DNA of 64,000 bases from NCBI GenBank assembly GCA_023974075.1, contig CM043800.1, positions 24,877,718 to 24,941,717 on the forward strand, written 5' to 3'. Within the stretch, counting starts at the first letter, position 1, and the number at the start of each line of letters is the position of its first letter. A model generated the notes under the pieces. The model worked only from the letters and a program-made list of their open reading frames with translations, was not told the origin of the DNA and made no database searches. Made by a program: the position numbers and the translations under genes. Below are positions 17,280 through 29,372 of this stretch, piece by piece. Source of the stretch: Chaenocephalus aceratus (lineage: Eukaryota > Chordata > Actinopteri > Perciformes > Channichthyidae).

Positions 17280-18300
17280 CATTTCATTTCAAACCTTTAT
17301 TTATACAGATAAATCCCATTGAGATCATTGATCTCTTTTTCAAGGGAGACCTGTTCAAGTAGTTCCACATAAAACATAAAAACATAAACAGAACAACAAA
17401 AGGACATCATACAGCATCATTTACAAAATTATCCACATAAACAGGTACCAATAGCTTCCGATTGAGTAGCATCCAACCGAGCTTTAAAAACATTTAGTGG
17501 CACCAGATTGTTCAGTTTCCATTTAATTTGCAGACTATTCCAAGACAGAGGAGCTGCATCTAAAAGCTGTCTTCCCTAAGACAGTCCTAGCAGTTGGCAC
17601 ATTTAATAAAACCACAGCATTCGATCTCAGGCAGTAGCCACTTACAATTCTCCGTGAGATCAGGGAGCAGATATAAGATGGAAGTTTCCCTAGCATGGCT
17701 TTGTATATAAAAATGTACCAGTGACTGAGCCTCCGTACAGTTAGTGAAAGCAAACCAGCCCTTGCATACAGGGTACAGTGATGGGTTAATGCTTTACAGT
17801 TTGTCACCAATCTTAGTGCGCTGTGATACGCAGCATCTAACTTGACCAGGCAATTGGCAGGTGCATTCATATACATCAAATCCCCATAGTCCAGCACAGG
17901 TAAAAAGGTCACAGTGACTAGCCTTTTCCTGGCCTCAAGCGAGAAGCAGGACTTGTTCCTGTAGAAGAAACCTAGCCTAACCCTCAGTTTTTTTAGCAGG
18001 TTATTGACATGAAGTTTAAAAGAGAGACAATCATCAAGCCAGATACCAAGGTATTTGTAACAGGCAACAACTTCAAGTTTTGTTCCTTGCATAGTTACAA
18101 TATCTAAAACAGGCTCTGGTGTCTTTTTTGCTTTTGAAAAGAGCATTACCTTGGTTTTAAGCATTACCTTGGTTTTAAGCATTACCTTGAAAGACTTCAT
18201 GTGTTTCGCAAGAACGTGACTGACACAATAAGATGCTATGGTAGCAGCCTTGCTCTTGTTGTTGGGCCTGGTGAAAATGGACTGCTGTGCATTTAGCTGT
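17280..18300 (-). pseudogene. 5'-truncated non-LTR retrotransposon (LINE) reverse-transcriptase C-terminus
   Basis: On the - strand an open frame (18374 to 17535) contains YKYLGIWLDD followed by a basic KKLRVRLGFFYRNK block and LPVLDYGDLMY. These are characteristic of the region just after the catalytic core of LINE reverse transcriptases. The catalytic YADD region and endonuclease are absent, so the copy is 5' truncated. The first ~25 codons read into the surrounding hAT DNA. A small direct repeat near 18150-18190 gives the peptide unit KVMLKT twice. The 3' end (about 17280-17340) has an A/T-rich tail. Confidence 0.75.
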
Positions 18301-18571
18301 CCTTTCAGGCCCCTCCCCTTTTGGGAGCGTAGGGCAGAATTAGGAGGGAATTCCGCCTCGTAGCGTTTGTGCACTGTTTTTGAAATGCCGCTCCTAAATT
18401 ACCCTTCTTCGATAAAGCCGTGCTCACATTGCAGATGAGACAGATGGACTTTGAATTGGAATAGATACAAAAATAATCATCCTCCCACTCGGAGTGAAAA
18501 TTATATTTTGGGGATCGTGATCGACTGATTGGGCACCCCTGGTGTAGGGCGTAGTTTGGGATTGGGCCTAA

Positions 18572-19158
18572 TGGCACATTTCCACTGCAGCGGGGTAGCC
18601 CCGTTTAAGCGCCCCTAAGCGTCCTCGCTCAGGCCTCGGGCTGCCTCGCTGGCCGTCCGAGGCTGTGGCGCATTTCCATTACAGTTTAGGACCTGGGGTA
18701 GCAACGCAGTGTAGGCGGGGCGATCGGCTTTATTTATTTTTTTCACATTTAGAGTTGTTCCGTCGAGCTCCCGCTGGATTTTATCATCCCCAATGAGATG
18801 TAGGAACTTCGTCACCTCCTCGGTCGACCACGGTGTGCTTTTCTTTGACGTTGCCATTTTTGTAGCTCCTCCGTTTACAAAAATGCTGTGTATAAAAATG
18901 CTGCAAGCTTGCTTCTAGATATATATACGACGCTAGGGATGATCTCGCGCGCGATCTTGTGACGATTCTCTCTGACCAATCAGCAGTCGAGAGTGTTGAC
19001 GTCACAAGTTCAGCCCTGGCCTGATAGAACCACGATTTTATGGGGCCGGAAAAAGTACCCGCTAGCCGGTGCTACGCTATATTGAAAGGCCACCAAAAAC
19101 TGGCCTGGACGATTAAGGACGCTTAAACGGGGCTACCCGCTGCAGTGGAAATGCGCCA
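18572..19158. mobile_element. PIF/Harbinger non-autonomous element
   Basis: Termini TGGCACATTTCCACTGCAG and CTGCAGTGGAAATGCGCCA are near-perfect inverted repeats. They are flanked by TAA at 18569-18571 and 19159-19161, the 3-bp target duplication of Harbinger elements. A subterminal GGGGTAGCCCCGTTTAAGCG block is mirrored at the right end. The - strand keeps the start of the Myb/SANT-like accessory ORF. The DDE transposase ORF is missing. Confidence 0.85.
18615..18857 (-). pseudogene. Partial Harbinger Myb/SANT-like DNA-binding ORF
   Basis: An 80-codon - strand frame begins MATSKKSTPWSTEEV and continues FLHLIGDDKIQRELDGTT. This matches the first two helices of the Myb/SANT-like protein that partners the Harbinger transposase (W at residue 10, acidic TEE, and the IQRELDG block). 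After about residue 38 the sequence loses the family pattern and runs into the left terminal repeat, so the domain is truncated. Confidence 0.7.
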
Positions 19159-19636
19159 TAAGTGTCCATCTGTCGCCGGACCACTGGGGCATGGCATCCT
19201 GATGTATGAGAAGTACTTGTGTGTCTTCGTGTTGTAAGCCAACATAGTGTGTTTGTATAAAAGTAGGTCTGTCTTACAGCTGCAGTCCTATTAATAATTG
19301 TGTTTTGAGTGACTGAGGTCAGGGTTTTCTTTTTAATAGTAGAGCAGTTAATCCCCAGGTGGAGGAAAATCTGAGGTCGCTGCATATGTTGGAAGAGTTC
19401 CCAACATAGAACATAGAACTGCTGGAGAACAGCCCGATGAATCACACAGGCGAGAGCTGAACAATGAATCAGAGTTTTAAGGAAATATCAACTGGTACAA
19501 TATAGAAATGGCAGGGGAGCGTTAATTGTTTGCAAAATAAGTGTCAAAATACCAATCTGATTAATAGTATGGTGCTGCAGAGATGTCAAGAAATACAAAT
19601 ACTATTCTATGAAAAATACATTGTTTGGTTAAGACC

Positions 19637-20362
19637 CAGTGTTTCCCCTATATACAAATAGTGGCGGTGCAGCGCCGCTGCTGAAATATGCGCGCCGCTG
19701 CTAGGGGGCGCCAGCCAGGTACCCAAAAAAACAGACATTGCCACTGTATGTACTAAGCAGGGCCGATTTTTGGCGACATAGGCGGTCGCCTAGGGCGCCA
19801 GATCTGGGGGGCGCTGCGCTGGTAGCTCTGGGAGGGGACATTTTTTTTTTTTACCGTTGGCGCTCATCCTAATTTTCGGCCTTGGTGTAACAACATTCAT
19901 AATTAAGTAAATGTAACACCCTTTTCACCCCGTTTACACTTTTTGCCCTGTACGATGGGCGCTGTAAGTGATGAAAGTGGGGGATGTTGGCTTATCAGGC
20001 ACCCGTAGCTCACAGCCAAAATGCGAGCGTGGGAGGGAGAGAGAGAGAGAGGGCGCACCGGTACCGGCGCTGTTGTTATTAGAATCTGGTGCTAGCTGCG
20101 CTAACGGATATAAGAAGTAGATGTTTCTACAACCAGGGTGGAGGAGAGCTCTCCTGTCAGACTGAGAGGCTCAGTGAGGTAGAACCGGTCCTGGTACTAG
20201 GCCTCAAGAGCCTTTCTTGTGCTGGCAGACACATAGAAACAAATTGGCGGGGCGCTCTTCGCACGTGCACACACTAAAAAATTCCACGCGCTCCGTGCAC
20301 ACACTATGCTAGGCCCACGTGCCTTAGCACCGCTGCTATGACTCCATCCTAGGGAAACACTG
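19637..20362. mobile_element. hAT-like MITE (CAGTGTTTCCC termini), composite
   Basis: CAGTGTTTCCCCTA at 19637 is mirrored by TAGGGAAACACTG ending at 20362. Flanks share AGACC but no clean 8-bp duplication. A CAGGGCCG-type terminus near 19760 suggests another element lies inside. The block at about 20085-20180 (GCTAACGGATATAAG and TCCTGTCAGACTGAGAG) also occurs at 29690-29775 and, inverted, near 60.9-61.0 kb. Confidence 0.7.
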
Positions 20363-23300
20363 AGACCCTTACATAATGTCACACAATGACGGGAATATAT
20401 GATATGTTTTTATAGTGTATGTTGGATTAACTGTCAAAAAATGTAATTCCTTCCAAAATGGTGAACCATATTGCAATTTTGGCCTAAAATGTGCAAAAGA
20501 TGTGTTTTTTTTTAAAAGTTGAGCACCAACACAGACATCTCTCATTCAAAACTGTTACGTGCTTTACAGTAATGAAGTCCAGTTGTACAATGTTGACTTC
20601 CTCTTTCTCTGTCTCTATGTGCTCATTGGCTGTCTTTGTTGCCCTTTGTGGTTGCTGTCTTTGTTGTTTACCTCATAATCATATAGTTCTCCTGCAGCGA
20701 CTACAGAAGGGCACGAACAGATTGAGGAGAGGAAGAGGTTCGCTCTGCCCACAGAGACCGAGATTGGTTGCTATTTGTGCTGCAGTGTTGTGTGTGAGTG
20801 TGTGTGTGGTGTTCTGTAGGTTCATTTTGTGATTGTCAGGGGAATCTGATGATTATTATAGAAGCTCTTGCTTGTCCTGCTTCCAATTTGCAGATGGATT
20901 ACATTCCACTCAAACGTTGTGTAGGTGTGTGTAAGATAAAAGGAGAGAGGAAAGAGGGATGGAAAGAGAGACAGTTTATGACCTGTGACAGAGGAAGAGA
21001 GAGAAAGATAAAAGTAGGGAGGAGAGGAGGATGAGACACACAGACAGCTTTTGATTGTTAGGGCCTTTCACACACTTTAGCATACCTGCACTGCAGTACA
21101 GCCTCCTCACACTCACTAACGCAGGAGTGTGTGGGCCGGCAGGGAGAGATTTATGGTATGCTTCTTTTTTTGTAATATAAACTCTGAGCACACACACAGG
21201 CTGGCAATATGAGGCCCCATTAGGAGTGATGACTTGGCTTTAAAGTAGGCCAAGGACCAGATGAAGGACACACACACTCTCACATCGTACACACACTCTC
21301 ACATCGTACACACACACACTCGTGCACAAACACATGCATGTATGCCTACACACCGAGTCATATTCACGCTCATTTTTAGTCTCTGAGGATTTTTTAAAAC
21401 AATAATCCTTTGAAATGAGCAGATTTGAGAATCCGTCATTTGTCAATCCGTCATATCCCTCCTCTCCTCCATCCCTCTGTCTTCTCTGCCTTTCTGTTTT
21501 TTATTCCAAGGCTGGCAGAAAGTACTTATTTAGGTTCGACCTTGAAGTGGGTGTGGAAGGATTAAGGGCGATTGACTTAACACAATGTAAAGAAAAACAC
21601 AGCCAGGCTGGCAGTTTGTAAACGACTGAAAACTTTCCAGAGTCCTCTCTTCATAAAGGTTGGATTGGAAGAGGATGATGCATTTCCACCAACACCGGGA
21701 AGTGTTGATGTAACTGGAAACATGCCTGTTGACATTGTGACTCTGACGGTGTGATAGTGCGAGAGAGATAAGTGTTATTATTGTGTGAGCACAAGCAGGA
21801 AGTATGTTTGAGGCCGTTGACTGACATTCTCTCTCTCTGGGCTTCCTGTGGTTGCTTTGGTGGTTTGGCAATCCGAGGTACGATCGGAACAGTTTCGCTT
21901 TCTTTCTCGAGCTGTTTGACCACAGTCCCCAATGCACATACTGTAACTGTAATGTTAAAGAGATAAATAAAGACAAAGGTCCTTCAGATTATTCCCTGGC
22001 TCAGATTCTCTGGTTTAAGATCACACGAGATTTGTTGCATAACTTCTTCACATGCATGCTGCTCTTGTACTGTTTTTCTGCACTGAAACCATGTTTTTAT
22101 TCTGTGTCTGTTCCTCTTTTGGTAAAGGAGCATGTTTGAGTGACGCGCACAGGAGGAAGTGGGATCTCTGAAGCTCCGCCCCCTCTGCTGGTGGAGCACC
22201 CTGCACATCTGACCAGAGAGCCCCATTAGTCACTTGGACAGGTATGAGCATGAATGATGGGGGTCACTTATATTTTACAGTTGGCAAATTATCACAACGT
22301 ATTTTTCCACAGACAAAGAACTGCAATACGAACAAAATGACTTGCAGAAAAGACAGTTTAATGTAATGTTTATTTCAGAAGTTTATCATAACCTGTCAGT
22401 CCACACTATTATTCGGTTGGTGCCCTCAATGCTTGCTGCTGCATCTCCCTCCACCACCTCGACCTTCTTCCTACAGCGTTTGGTTATGTTGATGTCACTC
22501 AAGTATATTGTATAATATGTATGTTTATACCTATCTCTGAACTCGCAATACTATGGTTAGTGTTGTATTATTCTGGGTATTACTTATTTTAGCAGAGTCC
22601 AAACTGCTGTTCAGATTCAATAATAGCTTTCTTTACGAACAGCCTTTTCTGTTGCAGTGGGAGAAAACGCCTCGGGTCAATGTTCATTGAAGAGAGAGGT
22701 TTATAATACACATTATAATGTATTAGGATGTGGATGTTTTTTATTTCCCAAATCACAGATAGACTTGGTAGAGTGATTGTTAGTAATGTAGCTGTATTTT
22801 TTTTAATTAACATGGGACTAACGAACCAAATCCATAGTGAATAATGTATGTAACTGTCTTGCTTGGGGTCACTGCAGATACTTTCAGTTGTGGTTGTTAG
22901 ACTGCGCTAATCAGGCATGTTCTTTTCTTTATCCTTACTTTTTACAGTAGAAAGTGTTATGTGTCTGAATACATAGAGTTGATATGTGTTGTGTGCATAT
23001 GTGTTAAACGTTCAGCTATAATGAAGGAAATGGATATTCTGCTAACCTTTAACCCATCACTGCACAATTAATATATTCAGGGACATATTCAATCACCATA
23101 CGCTTAGGAGCTTCCACTGGCGCAGGGTTGTATCTACCATCACTCTTTTGTTTAAAAAACAAATCTATTTTTAACACTGCATCCTTAGCCTTAGCTTGCT
23201 TACGGAGGTGAAACACGTGTGTCTCTTCCTGATGTGTGTGGTCGATGATGTGTTGCGGGCGTATATAAATGTACTACTTACTCCTTTGGGGTCACAAGTT

Positions 23301-23864
23301 TCGGATTTTCTTTAATGACTGGTAGTGTTAATGCATGCTAAAATTATGTTCTGAACATGTTCCTTTCAAGTATTTCTTAGTAGAAATGGTACTCAACAAT
23401 TCTCGAAGAACAAATCATTGTATGAAATATTGATTTCCAGATACTGTAATGAGATTCAGGGACATTGCTCTTATTTGCTCAGGGCGGCTGTACATGATTC
23501 AATCTGCCGCAAAATACTAGAAAGTAAAAGCACAGTAATATTTTTTACATATTCCACATTTTTATGTTCAAAGAATCCAGGTAGACTGTAGACTGTAGAG
23601 GTTAATAGACAGGGAAGCCCCGCTGTGATGCAAGAGCCTCGTAAATCTGGCCTGCTTGACACACGTAGCGGTAGAAGCAACGCTGAGAGCAGCTGACACA
23701 CAGCAGAGGCCAGACACACTAACCTACAGTTCAAACTGCTCAGACTGTAAGTATTGGGATTTGATCAGGGTGTGTTTGTGATTGTGGATGACCCTGTAAA
23801 CGCCAGTTGTTAATTATGTAAATAGTATTAGTGTGCCTTTTTTCTTCAACTGTGCCGATCAGTG
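20363..23864 (+). other. galnt1 intron 1 segment without recognised genes
   Basis: Mostly unique-looking intron DNA with short CA and GAGA runs (20940-21010 and 21270-21340). The 148-codon and 113-codon ORFs present show no family features. Confidence 0.5.
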
Positions 23865-23867
23865 TAA

Positions 23868-24769
23868 AGCCCCTGTCACACTGTCCCGAAATTGACACCC
23901 GATGGACACACGATAAAGGAAATGTTCAAATTCGGCTGTGATCGTAGCAACATCTTACGCCATCGTATGACTGCCAGTGGAGTTTCTCAGGCTCCGGCAG
24001 CAACTTCGTGAGCGGCAACTTCGTAAGGCACTCGTGAGGGCATCTTGTCAAATCGTGTCATCTTCGTGTTATCATCGGTGCATTTGCCCTCACTCCGATC
24101 GGGGCGAATGCCCGATGGCACCGATGATAACAAGATGCCCTAACGATGGCCTTACGAAGGGCAAAATTGACACACGAATTCAACACGAAAATGAACCTTC
24201 GCAAGGTGCTTCGGCAATTTTTTGGCATGCCAAAGATTTTGCCACCGCTCACAAAGTTGCTGCCGGAGCCTGAGAAACTCCACCGGCGGTCATACGAAGG
24301 CTTAAGATGCCCTCACGAATGGCCCGATGTTGCTACGATCAGAGCCGAATTTGAACATTTCCTTTATCGTGTGTCCATCCGGTTGTTTTATTGCACAACA
24401 AAATCATGTAAACATATTATGTAAATAACCCAATTTGTATTCTGTGAAACTAAAAAGGATATAATATATTATTTTGAAGGCGAGTTGACAGGAAGTTGTT
24501 GTTGCTATGGAAACAGCAACATGACAGAGAAAACGTAATATCTTCTACATATAAAGACGGATAAAGTAAAGAACAAAGTGTGAAGATATCAGTACAGTAT
24601 CATAGTACTTTAACATAATTGTTTGTGGTACTTTCGTTGCAGTTGTATGTCTTAAATGTAATGTAAATGTTGCCTTCGTGTGTGGTTCGGGGCCATCTTC
24701 GTGCGAAATTCACAATTCCATATTCGTGTGTCCATCGGGTGTCAACTTCAGGACAGTGTGACAGGGGCT
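23868..24769. mobile_element. Fold-back DNA element with long inverted repeats and TAA duplications
   Basis: AGCCCCTGTCACACTGTCC at 23868 is mirrored by GGACAGTGTGACAGGGGCT ending at 24769. TAA flanks both sides (23865-23867 and 24770-24772), as in Harbinger. Internally a second large palindrome spans about 23893-24385: AAATTCGGCT on the left pairs with AGCCGAATTT on the right, and CAGGCTCCGGCAGCAACTT with AAGTTGCTGCCGGAGCCTG. It has no transposase, so it is a fold-back MITE. Confidence 0.8.
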
Positions 24770-25185
24770 TAAACAAAACCTCCACTCGGTATGATATGAG
24801 AGCCCACTGGCGGCACACAGACCAAGAGGCACAATGCTGTGGTTTGTGTGTTCTTATATCCGTTGCAATGCCTGCCTGTGTGTCTTTGGTTTGCTGGGAC
24901 TGAAGAGCCAGGCTCCTGCGCTTTCTCCAACCGTCAAGGGAACACCCCCTGTGACAATAATGTGTATTGATTTTGGCCGGAAATAAGCGAGTGATTGGAG
25001 ATTTAAGTGTTTAATTCCACTTTGCTCCTGTGCCAAGCTTTGCATTGGTAATCTATTCCAGCTGGGACTTTCACGCTGCCATGGGCAGTTCTGTCTGCTT
25101 CACTCTTTGCCTTACGCTGAGTTTTTAAATTTCGATGTCTCTCTCTTCTTTCTTTCTCCCTTCTGTCTGACCAATACTTGTTCTC

Positions 25186-25576
25186 TTGTGGTCCGCGAAG
25201 GCATTGCAACATTTTGCAAGTGGGCCGCCAAATAATTTGCAAAATATTATGATTTGTGTGGAAACATTTCATTAAGATTTTCTTTTTTTTTCTTGATCCT
25301 CCTTAGCAACGGTCATTGCAGTCCTTGACAGCGGTCTGTTCTACTGGATTAACAACGTGTTCTGAATTGACCAATCAGAATCGAGTATTCAACTAAACCT
25401 CGTAATAAAAATGTCTGTTACGGATGGCCGGCTCCTTTTCTAATTAAAATAAAAAGTACTCTGAGAACTTCATTTAGCCTCTTATGCTCTTTAGCATTTT
25501 ATGGTTAAATGTGGGCCGCGAAATCTTTTTAGATTCTTAAGTGGGCCCTGAGTTGAAAAAGGTTGGGAACCACTGC
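25186..25576. mobile_element. Degenerate hAT fragment, right end only
   Basis: The segment ends GGTTGGGAACCACTG, a typical hAT terminus. Its interior contains GTGGGCCGC-type blocks at 25218 and 25512. The matching CAGTGGTTCCC left end was not found, so the copy is truncated. Confidence 0.5.
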
Positions 25577-26527
25577 TTTTGACCATCAATTATATCAGTT
25601 CATTATTGTTTGAAGAAGTTTTATTTTTCAATCAATATTTGCTTATTTAACTATTTCAATATATATATATAGTTTATATAGTAAACATAAAACTATTATA
25701 AAACACGAATATCATGTTAAAATTGATCGCAAATCTCTTTTATTGTCTTTGTTCAGCATTTGTCAAAACATCACATTTCTACACAGAAAAAGAGAAGAGT
25801 GCCTCAGATCTTGGCGCACTTAGGGGCGTCCTGCTTCTATGGCGTCTGATGGTTTCAACTGGAGTGTCACTCAAGGTAAACAAGCGTCAAAATGGAGTAG
25901 GAGCAAAGAGCATCGGAGCAACAAACTGAATCGAGTTGCCCTCCTTTACCGTCTCTGCTTCTTTCACCCCCTCTGCTTCAATTTCCTCTCCATTGTAGCT
26001 TTGTAGTTAGGTCCTTTTAAGACAAGATTGTGTTAGTAAAAGTGTAAACACTGCGATGGTGTTATCCTAGGATGCTCCATCCACAATGGCCTTGCTTGAA
26101 AAAGGAAGAGTGGCTTCAAGAATGTTTTTTTAAATCATCAATGTTTAGGAGGCTGCCCTAATATTCAAAGCCCGTCATGAGTCAAAGGAAGAAATGTTAC
26201 ATATACACGCAGTTCCTGGCCATTCTCATTTTGTGATCAATACAATTTCCTATTACAGACTAAACTATCGCGACATTCATAAAATAACTGTCTATGGTGT
26301 TTTTCAGTGTGAAACTACCGTCTGCTCTTTTTCGCTAAAGGTTAAGTGTAAAAACTTGTATTACGAGATGAAATACATTGAATACAAAACCCTGTAGCAC
26401 ATCTTGTACTAAGCAATATATAAGTGTGAATTCAGTCACACATGCTAGATCTGCAGTACGAATGCATTCTATGAATAAAATATCCTCAGGTGCCGTGGCA
26501 CACTGTTTCTCTCTATCAACTTAGCAG
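25577..26527 (+). other. galnt1 intron 1 segment without recognised genes
   Basis: AT-rich intron sequence with a short (TA)n at about 25660. No gene was recognised. Confidence 0.5.
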
Positions 26528-26894
26528 GTCTCTCTCTCTCTGTCTCTATTCTCTCTCTCTCTCTCTGTCTCTCTCTGTCTCTGTCTCTGTCTCTCTCCCT
26601 CTCTCTCTCTCTGTCTCTCTCTGTCTCTCTCTCTGTCTCTCTGTCTCTCTCTGTTCTCTGTCTCTCTCCCTCTCTCTATCTCTGTCTCTCTCTGTCTTCT
26701 CTCTGCTCTCTCTCTCTCTGTCTCTGTCTCTCTCCCTCTCTGTCTCTCTATTCCTCTCTGTCTCGCCTCCTCTCTCTCTTCTCTTTCTATCTGTCTCTGT
26801 CTCTCTCCTCTCTGTCTCTGTCTCTTCCTCTCTCTGTCTCTCCTTCTCTGTCTCTCTGTTTCTGTCTCTCTTCTCTCTCTGTCTCTGTCTCTTC

Positions 26895-26984
<90 letters not shown>
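26528..26984. repeat. (CT)n / CTCTGT polypyrimidine tract, ~457 bp
   Basis: The sense strand is almost purely pyrimidine: CTCTCT interspersed with CTCTGT units and ending in pure (CT)n. Ser/Leu-rich and Arg/Glu-rich reading frames here are repeat artefacts. Confidence 0.97.
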
Positions 26985-27270
26985 GCTTCATGGAGTCTCT
27001 GTTCTGCAGTAAAGCTTATGAACGGTAAATGAAGTGACCCCAACCTATTTGCCAGTAGCAGCAGTTTACATCACGCTACTCCATAGAGAGCCAGCAATGC
27101 GGGCTTCAGGCGGCCTTGTTCTGTTTCGCTTCCCTAATATTAGCTTCGTCCTGCTCCAGTTAACTGTTCTGAAAAATCGCCACTCCCCATCAGAGAGCTT
27201 ATCAAGCCCATGTTAGCCAAGGACAGCTACTTTAACAGCACCATCTTAGTGTTCTCACTGAATGGGCTTC

Positions 27271-27375
27271 AAAGTAGGTAGGCTAATTGTATTATATGTA
27301 CAGCACTTTGGCTCGAAAAAAAAAAAAAAAATCGTTTATAATGTGCTATATAAATAAAACTTGATTTGATTTGAA
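27271..27375 (+). repeat. LINE-type 3' tail fragment
   Basis: ATATGTACAGCACTTTGGCT, an A-run, then GTGCTATATAAATAAA and GATTTGATTTG. The same 3' end occurs at 34600-34668 and 54125-54210. This copy is very short, as expected of a severely 5'-truncated retro-insertion. Confidence 0.75.
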
Positions 27376-29002
27376 AGAGCATTTGTACACCACTTGTTAA
27401 TGACGGAGAGAGTGGTTTGGTTAAAAGGCATCTGGTTTCATAAAGAATAAACTAGGCTGTTTGAGAGCAGGCAAATAAACAGTTTGTCGTTTATATATGA
27501 ATTAGCAGCGCAAACTTTGTGTTGATTAGTAACTCGTAAATCCTCCTCTCTCATTGGCACTCCCTCATACAAACACTATCTCTCCTCCCTCTTCATTTTC
27601 TGTTACACATATAAACATGAGAACCCCAGAAGGAGGCACCCCGCTCCAAGTCATAAATTGTGAAGTCCTGGATCCTCTCGCTCCACAGTTTTTCCAAGTG
27701 GTTGTGAGAAAACTGTGGTTGTGCAATCTCTAAAGAGGGATTACGCCTGTGGAGGAGAGGAGAGGAGAGGAGGGGATACGAAGAGAGACACAGAGAAGGA
27801 TGTGAAGGGGGAAATGGTGTTCTTGTAGGGAAGTAGTGATGGCAAACGCTCTTGAAAGGAGACGACATCACTAGGAGACGAACAGGGGAGTGGGGGGTGG
27901 GGTGGCTGAGGGAGAAGAAATAGCAAGGATGGAGAAATAAAAGAAAGATGGAGGGAACGTGATGTGTTAATGGATTCGGTAGAGAGCACACAGATGGAGA
28001 TTTGTGTGTCTGTTTAATGTGGTAGGGAGCCAGGCTTTTTAAAAGAGACTTCAAAGAGACTAGCGCCTCCATAAACTAAACTGGCACACACTCACACATG
28101 CAACACACTGCAGTGAGCACAGAGGAGACCTAAGGTGTCCTCTGCCATGCCTGATTAGAAAAACAGTGACTGGAGAAGCACAGCTGAAACACGGCGGTTG
28201 AGAAGTGTGTTAAGTCAATGTACATGTTTATACATCTCCCTCTGCTGCTGCTTGGAGCGCTGCGGTCGACTTGTGTTACATCCGCTGTGATCAAATAGCA
28301 TTCAGAGAAAGCAGTTGACATCTCTTGACAGCATTTTGACACGACTTTGTGAGCAAGAATATATGTGTGCTTTTCTGTAGCGGAGTGCCTCCATGTGAGC
28401 GTGTCTCGCTCCAGTGTGCTGTGATGTGTTTTGCATATGTGCCGAGCTCTGCCTGTGCGCCAGGAAAGGTGAAAAGGATCCAAGTCTCTGCTGTGATATC
28501 AGGTTTTATCATGTTTCTGTTGGAGGTCAAGCCGGGCCGGTACAAGCAGCGGTCAGACAAACTGAGAGGAGAGAGGACTGTAGAGCAGAGACTGATTTCA
28601 GGCTTCCCGCTGATCCTGGAATTTCAAGAATTGTAGGAGGAGTGAGGCATACCGAGACAAGCAATTCGATTTCTTTGAGGAAATCTGGGAGGATCTGTTA
28701 CATTTCCAAACAATTACTTAAAAGGAACATACTAGATAGGGTTTTTACCACATCTATGTTGTTATGTGTAGGGTTACAAATAATTAAAAATGGAGATAAC
28801 CTGGGTATTGAATTTTGGCTTGCAAAAAAATACAGATACAGTTTGTATGACTAAGAAGTACAAACCAAGCTATGATAAGATACAGAATCATACTATTGCA
28901 CTCATCTGTCACAAATGTGGTGTCTCTACACTTACTGCTCACATAGTAACACCTTAGTGGGTGAACCATAACTGCAATCAATGGTGTGAACATGCCACAA
29001 AA

Positions 29003-29037
<35 letters not shown>

Positions 29038-29364
29038 ATGTCATGTGAAAATTATCCCACACGGTAAATTAGGTTCTTGTGAAACTAGGAATTAAAAGGT
29101 GATATTATTAGCTATACATTTACTTCATGAGGGGTGGGGGATTTGAAACTGTTAACATTTATCTTAACATTTCTAGATTTAATAAATTATACTTCTTTCT
29201 TATATTTCGTTATACTTTCAGCCACACAAATTGAAATGCATTTGTGCAGTACGCACATATTTTAATTGTCAGTTATTGTGCTTTTTATTTTCTTGATTTA
29301 TCCATTATTTAAAAAGAAAAAAACTTCACAAGCCCAACATGAGGTGGTGTAATTCCTTTGCTTG
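27376..29364 (+). other. galnt1 intron 1 segment without recognised genes
   Basis: No gene was recognised. A (CA)n tract lies at 29005-29035. The 159-codon - strand ORF at 27593-28072 is Pro/Ser-rich without domain signal and comes from a purine-rich strand. Confidence 0.5.
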
Positions 29365-29372
29365 ACCTAGTT

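Larger units (their letters stand above)
16726..18541. mobile_element. hAT element carrying a nested LINE, perfect 8-bp target duplication
   Basis: Termini CAGGGGTGCCCAA and TTGGGCACCCCTG form an inverted repeat. GTGTAGGG at 16718-16725 and 18542-18549 is a perfect duplication. The middle (about 17191-18300) is LINE sequence, leaving about 0.7 kb of hAT DNA without transposase. Confidence 0.88.
15150..18568. mobile_element. Outer DNA transposon (GGCCCAATCCC termini) hosting nested insertions
   Basis: The left end GGCCCAATCCCAAAC at 15150 is mirrored by GTTTGGGATTGGGCC ending at 18568. The first 25 bases match with about 3 mismatches. Two hAT elements (15175-16131 and 16726-18541) lie inside, each bounded by its own perfect 8-bp duplication. 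With them removed, about 650 bp of outer element remain. No ORF belongs to it. Superfamily is unresolved because no target duplication could be defined. Confidence 0.6.

Noticed and set aside
21530..21976. 148-codon - strand ORF in intron 1
   Set aside because: No recognisable motif, no splice context, and overlapped by other frames.
26490..27043. Ser/Leu-rich and Arg/Glu-rich ORFs of 156-180 codons
   Set aside because: Low-complexity translation of the CT tract.
27593..28072. 159-codon - strand ORF rich in Pro, Ser and Leu
   Set aside because: No domain pattern. It overlaps another long frame on the same strand and results from a purine-rich strand lacking stops.
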